From Paenibacillus vietnamensis (GTDB lineage: Bacteria > Bacillota > Bacilli > Paenibacillales > Paenibacillaceae): DNA of 64,000 bases. The stretch lies in the NCBI RefSeq assembly GCF_020169515.1, contig NZ_JAHMHW010000001.1, positions 124,001-188,000 on the forward strand, read 5' to 3'. The position numbers were made by a program, and so were the translations under genes. Under the pieces are notes generated by a model. That model had not been told where the DNA came from. It searched no databases and saw only the letters and a program-made list of their open reading frames with translations. This document shows positions 37,724 through 46,800 of the stretch, piece by piece (position 1 is the first letter of the stretch; each line of letters starts with the position of its first letter).

Positions 37724-40063
37724 TTACGCTTGTTCCCTGCCCTGGGCAAGAAGCTTATCGGCCGCTTGCTGCTGCCGGTATTGCCCGGGGGTTAGCCCGG
37801 TTCGGGCTTTAAAGATTTTATTGAAGTAGCTCACGTTGGCATACCCGATATCCGCACATATCTCCTCGATCGAAAGCCCCGGCTGCGTCAGAAGCTCCAT
37901 CGCCCGCCTGATGCGGAGCTGGATCAAATAATCGCCCACGGTCATTCCCGTAGATTCCTTGAAGATGCGGCTTAAATAGGAGGAGCTGCGCTGCACATGC
38001 TCCGCCACCGTATCGACGGAAATATTTTTGTTGAAATTCGCATCCATGTAGTCCGTCGCCAGCTGGAGGGTCACATCCGTCATCCTGGTACGTTTCTCCT
38101 TGTGGAAAGCGACGATTCTGCCGCACATGTCCAGCAGGCACGCCTCCATATCCGGAAGCGTCTCGGCGCGCGCCAGCGCATCCGCGTAAGCCGGGCGGTC
38201 GCCGAACACCGCGGACATATCGCCCCGCGTTTGAACCAATGTCTTCACAATTTCTCCGCTCAGCTGGAAATACAGCTGCTGAATATTCGCCTTACTCAGC
38301 TTTTTGTCGATCACGGTTCGGGTCAATTGCCGGAGCGTCCCGGCGCATTCCTCGCCGTCCGCCTGCAGCAGCGCCTGCTGCAGCTTCGTTTCCAGTTCAT
38401 ACGGATAGTAGTAAGCTTCTTCCTCGGCTTTCCAGTCATTCAGGATCGAGTACGGTAAAATTTCACCTTTTCCAATGTAAATTTTCAGGTTCAGCGCTTC
38501 AATCGTATCCTCAAATGCGACGCGGACCGATTGCTCGCCGGCGTAAATCCGGCTGACGGCAATGGTCACGGACATGCCGTACCTGGCGAGCACATGCTGC
38601 TTCAGCTTCTTGGCCTGCTCCAGCGGGAATTCGTCTTCATCCGGAGGAACCGAGAGGAGGATCACCGTCCTCTTGTCATCCTTGGCGAAGATCTCGCCGT
38701 CGATATCGGCTCCAAGCTCTTCCATCAGCCCGTAACGGAACAGGTGGAAATGGAAGATGCCATCCGGCCCTTTCAAAGGATAAGGCTCCTCCAGCTCCAG
38801 GGTCAGCACGGCAAACCGGGCAAAATCCAGCCGCAGCCCCAGAAGCTCAGCCGCCTGCTCCGTTTCGCCGTTTGGAGCGAATCCGCCTCCGCCTTGAATC
38901 AGATCGTTCATATATTTCTCCTTAATCGCCGTACGGTTATCGGTAAGAAGGGAGTCGACCTTCCGCTTCTCCGTTACCAGCGTCTCCCAATTGCGGACGA
39001 GCTGTTCGAACATATGGCGAATGAAGCCTGCTTCGTCACCCGCAGGCGGGGTGCCGCCTGCTTCGTCCCGCCGGCCCGCCTCGGTGGCGCCGATATACGA
39101 GATCACGCTTTGGAGCGGCCGGTACAATCTTCTCGACAAATAGAAGGAGATGGCGAAAGCGGCCGCCATGTAGGTCACCGCAACGGTTAATACAATAACT
39201 TTGATGCGGCCCATTCCTTCCAGAAGGACGGAGCGTTCGGTAATGTCAACAAACCTCCAGCCGGTCAGCTCCGAGGTCGTATAGGAGACGATCCGGTCTG
39301 AAGCGTCGATGTAGGAGCCGCTTCCGGCCTGCAGACGTTTCAGGTCTACCTGCTGCGGCAGCGACTCCTCTGCAGCCGCTTCGGAATACAGCCTCTCGGA
39401 GCTCGGTCCGAGCACGAGGGTGGCGCCTTTTTTATTATGATAATGGCTTAAATAGTCGCCGAACAGCTTATCCAGATTCAAATTGATGACGATGGCGCCT
39501 TGTACCTGACCGATGAGCGGCATTTTCTGGAGCAGGCTGGCGGCGGGACGGTCCGGCACGAAGCCATTCGGACGCCCGGTGACCCACACCGTGCGGGATT
39601 CCGTCTTCTGCTTCCAGACGTCCAGCCAAGAGCTGTCCGCAAAGGTGGAGACAGGGGAGGTCTTAACCTCAGGACGCGACGTCAGGACAAGCTCGAGCGG
39701 GTCGTAATATAAATAGATGGAATCGATATAGGGACTGATCTTTTTCTGCTCCTCCACAAAGTCGGACAAATCAATTAAGGAGCTTACGGTTAATTTGCCG
39801 TTTCTCGTATGGTACAGATACGATTGGGTCATAATCATGCCGATGGCGGCATTTTGGATTGCGGTCAGCTCCTTGTGGATAAGCTGCTGCTGCTGGGCGA
39901 GGATGGATTCGTTATACTCGATGGAGTTCTGAATGCTGTTGTCCGCCGAGATCGAGTAAGTGACCGTAGCGATGAGAACGACGGTGATGACGGCAATGGC
40001 GGTCAAGGAAAGCAGCAGCTTGACGAACATCGTATTATGTTTGACCGATCGGGATCCCGGCAT
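37724..40063 (-). CDS. Membrane-anchored AraC-family sensor-regulator
   Basis: A roughly 779-residue paralogue of the regulator at 35238. The frame opens at a GTG (40072), but GGGGGAG sits about 9 bp before the ATG at 40063, which is preferred. Layout: helix 1 (VKLLLSLTAIAVITVVLIATVTYSI, near residues 15-40), extracellular Cache-like domain with SPYIDSIYLYYDPLELVLTSR, helix 2 near 285-305, and a C-terminal helix-turn-helix pair (VDTVAEHVQRSSSYLSRIFKE, IEEICADIGYANVSYFNKIFKARTGLTPGQYR). It is divergent from the transporter set at 40369-43823 and probably induces it. A consensus cre site lies just upstream. Confidence 0.88.
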   Translation of the reverse strand: MPGSRSVKHNTMFVKLLLSLTAIAVITVVLIATVTYSISADNSIQNSIEYNESILAQQQQLIHKELTAIQNAAIGMIMTQSYLYHTRNGKLTVSSLIDLSDFVEEQKKISPYIDSIYLYYDPLELVLTSRPEVKTSPVSTFADSSWLDVWKQKTESRTVWVTGRPNGFVPDRPAASLLQKMPLIGQVQGAIVINLNLDKLFGDYLSHYHNKKGATLVLGPSSERLYSEAAAEESLPQQVDLKRLQAGSGSYIDASDRIVSYTTSELTGWRFVDITERSVLLEGMGRIKVIVLTVAVTYMAAAFAISFYLSRRLYRPLQSVISYIGATEAGRRDEAGGTPPAGDEAGFIRHMFEQLVRNWETLVTEKRKVDSLLTDNRTAIKEKYMNDLIQGGGGFAPNGETEQAAELLGLRLDFARFAVLTLELEEPYPLKGPDGIFHFHLFRYGLMEELGADIDGEIFAKDDKRTVILLSVPPDEDEFPLEQAKKLKQHVLARYGMSVTIAVSRIYAGEQSVRVAFEDTIEALNLKIYIGKGEILPYSILNDWKAEEEAYYYPYELETKLQQALLQADGEECAGTLRQLTRTVIDKKLSKANIQQLYFQLSGEIVKTLVQTRGDMSAVFGDRPAYADALARAETLPDMEACLLDMCGRIVAFHKEKRTRMTDVTLQLATDYMDANFNKNISVDTVAEHVQRSSSYLSRIFKESTGMTVGDYLIQLRIRRAMELLTQPGLSIEEICADIGYANVSYFNKIFKARTGLTPGQYRQQQAADKLLAQGREQA

Positions 40064-40072
40064 CGTATTCAC

Positions 40073-40368
40073 TCCCCCTTTCTCTATGGTTACGCTTACA
40101 AAATCATGCGGCCTGCAGACGCGCTAATAGGGAAATTATATCACAGATGAGTCTGCCGGAAAGAGGATGCCCGAAAAACATAGGAAAAACGGAATAACAT
40201 AAAGCGCTCTAAGCGGCTGAATGAGCCAAAAACATAAAAAAGAATCGAAAGAAAGGATTGTGAACCGGCAAGAAGAAGGCTATCGTAAGAGTTGTAACCG
40301 CTCCCATAACCCGGCCGGGAGTAAGCGTCAGGATGCGGTCCACCATACGTCAATAGGGGGAGATTGTT
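40073..40368. other. Divergent control region
   Basis: About 300 bp between the sensor-regulator and the second transporter set. It holds the cre site at 40085-40099, and on the plus strand a possible promoter TTGTGA (40258-40263), 17-bp spacer, TATCGT (40281-40286). No gene was seen. Confidence 0.5.
40085..40099 (-). promoter_or_regulatory. cre site before the sensor-regulator
   Basis: On the minus strand TTGTAAGCGTAACCA agrees with the CcpA consensus WTGNAANCGNWNNCW at every defined position. It lies about 20 bp before the regulator start, where CcpA would block expression in glucose. Confidence 0.65.
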
Positions 40369-41958
40369 TTGCAGAAGGGACGCAAGAAATTAACAAATAC
40401 GATTATATCGGCAAGCGTGACGGCTGGACTGCTCGCTGCTCTGCTCGCCGGCTGCAGCTCCGGCGGGAATAATACAGGAGAGCCGGGCAATAGCCCAAGC
40501 GCAAGCCCCGGCGCAAATGAAACGGTCAAATCCGAGCCCGTGGAAATTACATGGGGCATTCACTTCCAGGCTGCCGGAGTGGTTAACGACTCCGCGGTTC
40601 AGAAGTGGCTGGAGGAGAAATTTAATGTGAAGATCAAGCCGGTCAAGGTGACCGATGCGAGCATCGCATCCGGAGAAATCCCGGACATCTTTATGCTGGG
40701 CGATCCCGCCAACGTTGCGGCCTACCAGAATCAAGGCGTCCTGATGAGCCTCGATCCGAACATGCTGAAGGAAAAGATGCCCGAGTATTATAAGGATATA
40801 GAAAAAAACAGCGCACTGTTCCAAACGGTTACATTCGATAACAGTCTGTGGGCCATCCCGATGTTCATCGACCTGAAGCCTTACGATTTGGCGATGCTCT
40901 GGCGCAAGGATTGGCTGGATAACGTCGGCATTACGAAAAATCCCGAGACGCTGGATGAATTCGAGCAGGCGGTTTATGCGTTTGCGCAGAAGGATCCGGA
41001 CAAAAACGGCAAAAAAGATACGTACGGCTTGACCGGCACGGCAACCTCCACCTGGTCCTCCGGCTTCTATTCGATCTTCGGAGCGTTCGGTGTAGAGCCG
41101 ACGATGTGGCACGAGAAAAACGGGCAAATTGTGAACGGCTCCGTTCTGCCTGAGACGAAGGAAGCACTTGCCAAGCTGAGACAGTGGTATGCCGACGGGG
41201 TCATTGATCCTGAATTCATTACCGATACGCAGGATTCGTACCGCAAGAAGCTTTACAATAACCGGATCGGCGTCATCGAGGAGCAGATCAGCAAGGGCGC
41301 GCTCCCGGATTCTACGACCGTGACGGAAATGCAGGCCTTGAATCCCGATGCCAAGCTGGTGCTCGCTAACAATCCGCAAGGTCCGGGCGGCGACGGCTCG
41401 TGGGACTGGGGAGTAAAGAGCAATTTTGTCGTCATCGGAAGCAAAGTGAAGGACCAGCCGGAGAAGCTCGAGAAGCTGTTCGAGATTCTGCAGGCGGCGA
41501 GCAGCGATGAGGAAACGATCAACATGACGAGCCTCGGCGTGAAGGGAACCCATTGGGACTTTGTCGAGAGCGGGGCGGCTTCCGGAGCCACCAAGTTCCT
41601 GACCGGCTTCGAGAAGCAGGAGCAGCGCGACCAGGAAGGCATCCGTCTCTTCTCGCTCGGCAACATTACGACGCAGGCGTACCGGCAGAAATATTCCAAT
41701 CCGGAGCTGAACGAAGCGATCAAAGCTTTATCCTCCGCTCCGCGCTGGACCGATGCGCTGCTGTTCTCGGCGCTGCCTTCCGACGGGAAATACAAGGCGG
41801 ATCTGACTTCGCTTATGCAGAAGTACTTCGCCCAGATTATCAGCGGCGAGATCCCTCTCGACGATTTCGATAAATTTGTAACGGAGTGGAAGGCCAAGGG
41901 CGGAGACGAGCTGACCAAGGAAGCCAATGAGATGTACGAGGCGCAATTCAAAAAATAA
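40369..41958 (+). CDS. Extracellular sugar-binding lipoprotein
   Basis: A 529-residue lipoprotein from a TTG start preceded by GGGGGAGA. Lipobox LLAGC (cysteine 29) is followed by a Gly/Ser/Pro-rich linker. The fold is the YtcQ/LplA type: VQKWLEEKFNVKIKPV, SGEIPDIFMLG, DWLDNVGITKNPETLDEFEQAVYAF. Its permeases follow. The order is binding protein first, unlike the sets at 15516 and 31670. An 8-bp GC-rich hairpin after the stop may protect or limit the transcript. Confidence 0.92.
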   Translation: MQKGRKKLTNTIISASVTAGLLAALLAGCSSGGNNTGEPGNSPSASPGANETVKSEPVEITWGIHFQAAGVVNDSAVQKWLEEKFNVKIKPVKVTDASIASGEIPDIFMLGDPANVAAYQNQGVLMSLDPNMLKEKMPEYYKDIEKNSALFQTVTFDNSLWAIPMFIDLKPYDLAMLWRKDWLDNVGITKNPETLDEFEQAVYAFAQKDPDKNGKKDTYGLTGTATSTWSSGFYSIFGAFGVEPTMWHEKNGQIVNGSVLPETKEALAKLRQWYADGVIDPEFITDTQDSYRKKLYNNRIGVIEEQISKGALPDSTTVTEMQALNPDAKLVLANNPQGPGGDGSWDWGVKSNFVVIGSKVKDQPEKLEKLFEILQAASSDEETINMTSLGVKGTHWDFVESGAASGATKFLTGFEKQEQRDQEGIRLFSLGNITTQAYRQKYSNPELNEAIKALSSAPRWTDALLFSALPSDGKYKADLTSLMQKYFAQIISGEIPLDDFDKFVTEWKAKGGDELTKEANEMYEAQFKK

Positions 41959-41965
41959 TCCGGCT

Positions 41966-42011
41966 CCGGCGGCACCGTAAGGTCCGAAGGAGGATGCTGC
42001 GGCGCCGCCGG
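41966..42011 (+). other. GC-rich hairpin between binding-protein and permease genes
   Basis: CCGGCGGC (41966-41973) pairs with GCCGCCGG (42004-42011). Such intercistronic stems often keep binding-protein mRNA more abundant than permease mRNA. No T run. Confidence 0.45.
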
Positions 42012-42034
42012 TCCGGATTTCAAGGAAGTGTAGC

Positions 42035-42934
42035 ATGAAAACCATACGAAAGCACGGAGAGCTGCTCACGCTGTTTCTGTTTTCCTTTGTATTTTTTTTC
42101 ATCTTCAAATACGGCCCGCTGTACGGGGTCGTCATTGCATTCAAGGATTTCCGGGTTGTGGACGGAATATGGGGAAGTCCGTGGGTTGGGTTCCATCATT
42201 TTCAAGAATTGTTTCAAAACGGAGAATTTTACCGTCTTCTTAAAAACACCCTGCTTCTGAACCTGTACCTGCTTCTCTTTGCCTTTCCGGCTCCGATCGT
42301 TCTGGCGCTCCTGCTGAACGAGGTCCGGTCGCGGTATTTCCAGCGATTCGTTCAGACGACGATGTATTTGCCCCATTTTGTATCCTGGGTCATCATGTCG
42401 GGCCTTATCATCTACTTTTTATCGCCGACTTCAGGGGTTGTAGCCGATATCGCGGGATGGTTCGGAAAGGAGCCTGTGTTCTACATGGGCAAGAAGGAGT
42501 ATTTCCGGTCCATTGTCGTGGGTTCTGCGATCCTGAAGGATTTGGGCTGGGGCTCGATTATCTACTTCGCCGCTTTATCGGGAATTAATCCGGAGCTGCA
42601 GGAGTCGGCCATCATCGACGGGGCGAACCGCTGGCAGCGGATCATCCGGATCAACATTCCGTCGATTATGCCTACCATTGCGATCATGTTCATTTTGAGT
42701 CTGGGAGGCTTCTTAAGCGCGAATTTCGAACAAATTATTAATCTGCTTAACCCGGTCACCTATGAAACCGGCGATGTTATCGATACTTACGTCTACCGGG
42801 TCGGTCTGCAGCAGTTCCAGTACAGCTACACGGCGGCCATCGGCCTGTTCAAGTCACTGGTGGGACTTCTGCTAATTCTAGGTGCGAATCTGACCGTGAG
42901 AAAGCTGAGCCGCGGGGAGAACGGATTATGGTAG
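42035..42934 (+). CDS. Sugar ABC transporter permease, LplB type
   Basis: A 299-residue permease with the EAA loop LQESAIIDGANRWQRIIRIN and N-terminal FKYGPLYGVVIAFKDFRVV. AAGGAAG precedes the ATG. It pairs with the permease that starts 20 bp downstream and is fed by the lipoprotein at 40369. Confidence 0.92.
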   Translation: MKTIRKHGELLTLFLFSFVFFFIFKYGPLYGVVIAFKDFRVVDGIWGSPWVGFHHFQELFQNGEFYRLLKNTLLLNLYLLLFAFPAPIVLALLLNEVRSRYFQRFVQTTMYLPHFVSWVIMSGLIIYFLSPTSGVVADIAGWFGKEPVFYMGKKEYFRSIVVGSAILKDLGWGSIIYFAALSGINPELQESAIIDGANRWQRIIRINIPSIMPTIAIMFILSLGGFLSANFEQIINLLNPVTYETGDVIDTYVYRVGLQQFQYSYTAAIGLFKSLVGLLLILGANLTVRKLSRGENGLW

Positions 42935-42953
42935 ATGCAGGAGGAAATCAGTC

Positions 42954-43823
42954 ATGAAGGCAAAAAAATGGCAGGATCGTATCGCCCCCGTTATGATTTA
43001 CGTTGTTTTATCGGCGCTTGCGCTGATCGTCGTGTATCCGTTCATCCACGTTGTATCGGTATCCTTCAGCGGCCGCGGGGAAGCGCTGAGGAGCGGATTC
43101 CATTTTTTTCCGCGGGATTTCGAATGGAGGGCTTACCATGAGCTGCTGGAGTATCCGTTCATCTGGTCGGGGTATTTGAATACGCTGTTCCGGATGGCGG
43201 CAGGCACTTGCCTGACGCTGCTGGTTACCGTCTGCGCAGCCTATCCGCTGTCGCGTCCCGATTTTCCCGTGAAGCGAATTCTGGTGCTGCTCCTGTTGTT
43301 CACGATGATTTTCGACGGGGGTATCGTGCCAAACTATTTGCTCATCAAAGAGCTGCATTTGCTGAACTCGATCTGGGTTTATGTGCTGCCGACGGCGGCC
43401 AACGCTTTCCAGGTGCTGGTTATGATTTCGTTTTTCCGGTCCATTCCGGATGCGCTGGTCGAAGCGGCCCGTATCGACGGAGCAAGGGACATGAGAATCT
43501 TGTTCCGGATCATGCTTCCGTTGTCCATTCCTTCACTGGTCACCATCGGACTCTGGTCGCTCGTTCATCATATTAACGCGTTCATGGACAATTTGCTGTA
43601 TGTCACCGACCAGTCGAAGTTCGTGCTGCAGCAGGTGGTGCGGCAAATTCTCATCGAGAACAAGCTGGATCCGTTTACGACGGCAACGGCTTTAATCCCG
43701 CCGGCTCCGGAAAGCCTGAAGATGGCGTCGGTCATTGTATGCTCCTTGCCGGTGCTCGTACTGTATCCGTTTTTGCTGAAATATTTCGAGAAAGGTACGA
43801 TGATAGGCTCGGTGAAGGGTTAA
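42954..43823 (+). CDS. Sugar ABC transporter permease, YtcP/CUT1 type
   Basis: A 289-residue partner permease with the EAA loop LVEAARIDGARDMRILFRIM and C-terminal FLLKYFEKGTMIGSVKG. AGGAGG precedes its ATG. The gene ends 63 bp before the large beta-helix gene, with a small GGAACC/GGTTCC hairpin between. Confidence 0.92.
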   Translation: MKAKKWQDRIAPVMIYVVLSALALIVVYPFIHVVSVSFSGRGEALRSGFHFFPRDFEWRAYHELLEYPFIWSGYLNTLFRMAAGTCLTLLVTVCAAYPLSRPDFPVKRILVLLLLFTMIFDGGIVPNYLLIKELHLLNSIWVYVLPTAANAFQVLVMISFFRSIPDALVEAARIDGARDMRILFRIMLPLSIPSLVTIGLWSLVHHINAFMDNLLYVTDQSKFVLQQVVRQILIENKLDPFTTATALIPPAPESLKMASVIVCSLPVLVLYPFLLKYFEKGTMIGSVKG

Positions 43824-43886
43824 AATGCCTGGAACCTTACGGTTCCCTTCCGGATATCCAAATCGCTAAGGAGGCTTTAAAGACGC

Positions 43887-46800
43887 ATGAAGAGAAAACC
43901 GATCATTGTATTATGGATCTTTGCCCTAATCCTGGGCGGCTTCCCGGTCACAGGGGTGCAGGCAGAGGACGCTCCGGGCACCGGTGCCGGTGAGGTCTAT
44001 TTCGTATCGGAAAATGGAAGCGATTCCAATTCCGGGACGGAGGAATCGCCTTTCCAGACGCTCGAGAAGGCAAGAGATGTTATCCGTCAGCTGAAGCAGG
44101 GCCCCGGTCTGCCTGACGGCGGCGTAACGGTCTATCTGAGGGGCGGTGTATATAACCGGACCGGGAGTTTCCTGCTCGGGGAGCAGGATTCGGGGACGGC
44201 AGACAAGCCGATTGCCTATAAGGCATATCCGGGCGAAGAAGTGCGGCTGACCGGCGGACAAAAGCTGGAGAAAAGCTGGTTTGCCCCGGTGACGGATGCG
44301 TCGGTTCTGAACCGGATTATTAGCTCCGATGCCAGAGACAAGGTCGTGCAGGCGGACCTGCGCGGGCACGGCATTACCGATTACGGCGTTATGAGCCGTC
44401 ATGGCTACTACAAAGCGAACGATGTAAGCCAAACGCCTCCTATGGAGCTGTACATTGAAGGCCAGGGCATGACCCTTGCCCGCTGGCCCAACAACGGTAC
44501 GGTTCAGATGGGCAGCATTCTCGATCCGGGCCCGACCCGCAAGGATGCCGATCTGCAGACCCGGGGAGGCACTTTTACGTATACGTATGACCGGCCGGAG
44601 CTTTGGAGCGGGGCGGACGATATATGGCTGGACGGGATTTTCGGCTACAGCTGGGAATGGTCGTACAACAAAATCGCCTCGATCGATACAGAGAACAAGT
44701 CCATCACCCTGGCTTACGGGGAAATGAGCGGTCTGTTCAAAAACTGGTACCCGGACTTCCATTTCGCACAAAACCTGCTGGAAGAGATCGACATGCCGGG
44801 AGAGTATTATATTGACCGGAGCGCAGGTATCCTGTATTTCTTGCCGACAGCGGCCTTCCAGGCGGAAGCGCCTGAAATTACCGTATCCATGCTGAAAACT
44901 CCGATGATCAATGCCGTCAACACGTCGTATGTGACCTTCGAGGACCTGATTCTAGAAAACGGCCGGGATTCGGCGGTGGTCATCATGGGCGGCAGCAGCG
45001 TCCGTCTGGTGCATTGCGAGATTCGCAACTTCACCGAAGGAGGCGTACGGATCAATGCCCAGAGCCGCTGGCTGTACGACGACTTCGCCAAGGCGTCGGG
45101 GGTAAACCATGCCGTCATCAGCTCTCATATTCACCATATCGGAGGAACGGGAGTTATTCTGAACGGGGGAGACAGGCTGACGCTGGAGCCTGGCAACAAT
45201 GTGGTGGAGAACAGCCACATCCATGATTTTGCCTACTATCACAAAGCGTATAACCCCGCCGTCATCCTGACGGGAGCCGGAAACCGCATCTCACACAACG
45301 AAATTCACGACGCACCTCACCCGGGCATCCTCATCTTCGGCAACGACCATCTGGTGGAATATAACAACATCTACGACGTGTGCAAAACGTTCTCGGATCT
45401 CGGCGCCATCTATATGAATTTGGGCGCTTCGCCGCAGGAGCGGGGCTCGGTGATCCGGAGGAATTACTTCCATCACATCGGGGAAGGCAAAGCAGGCGTG
45501 CAAGGCGTCTACCCGGACAACTTCACTATGGGAATTACGATTGAAGAAAATATTTTTTACCGGATGGGCAATTCCGCTATTCTGAACAACGGCGGCGCCC
45601 ATATCCGTACGCAAAACAATCTCTTTATCGATGCCAAGGTGCCGTATGAGTATGCGGATTTGTATTTGGGCGATAAACCGGAACAGCAAATTTCCAAAAA
45701 TTATATGGGACCATGGCATGCTTTGTTCGAAAAATACAACAATTTCACCGGGATGCCGCATTTGACAAAATATCCCGAGCTGGCTGACTATTTTACGGAA
45801 AACCGGTATTATCCGGATACGAATACGTTCCAGAGCAACGTCATCTACAATCCGACGAAGCCAAGAAGCAGCACGACAAACGCAAACGGCTCTTATGACA
45901 AGTTAAATCTCGTGCAATATGCGAACAACTGGGTGACGAATCAGGATCCGGGCTTCGTGAACCTGGCGGGCGGCGACTTGAATTTGAAGGCCGATGCGGC
46001 CGTGTTCCAGCAAATACCCGGTTTTCCGGCCATTCCGTTCAGCGAGATGGGAATCGTGGGCAAAGCCGGACCTTACCTGGCTCCGGACGAGATTCCCGTT
46101 CATGGAGTCGAGCTGTATGAAGATAACGTCACGATCGGCATCGGCAAATCGTATGCCTTGTATTCGGCTGTGCTTCCTTGGAACGCTACGAACGCGGCAC
46201 TGCAGTATACGTCCAGCGATCCATCCGTCGTCAAGGTAGATGCGGACGGCAAGCTGAAGGGAGTTAACTTGGGCAGCGCGGTCGTCACGGCGGTTTCCGC
46301 CGGCAACCCGCTCATAAAGGACGAGGTTCAGGTGTCGGTCGAGGTTGGTGACGGGATTATGGACTTTACGAATTTCGAGAACGGCCGGAACAGCTGGCCG
46401 AGCGATCCGAACCGGAGCATCGTGGAGGCTGACGGCGGCAACCACATGTATAAGCTGCTTAAAGGCGCGACGACATTGAATGAGAACGACTACAGCAATT
46501 ATGAGCTGTCCTTCAAGCTGAAAACACCGCCATCGATTCCGGAATTGGCTACGTTTTACGTGTTTGACAGGCTGAATCCAAGCGGCAGCGGTGGCAGGAT
46601 CGGGTACCGGAAGTTTGCGGACGGAACCTCCTCCTGGATTTTGTATAATTCGGCCTGGGCGACCGTCAAGCAAAATACGCTGCCTGCCCAGGAACTGCTG
46701 CCGAATACCGTTTACAATGTCAAAATTATCGTCAAGGGAGCGGAGATCAGCGTCTATGCCGACGGCAAGCTTAAGCTGAAGGCAACCGACCCGGGCTTCA

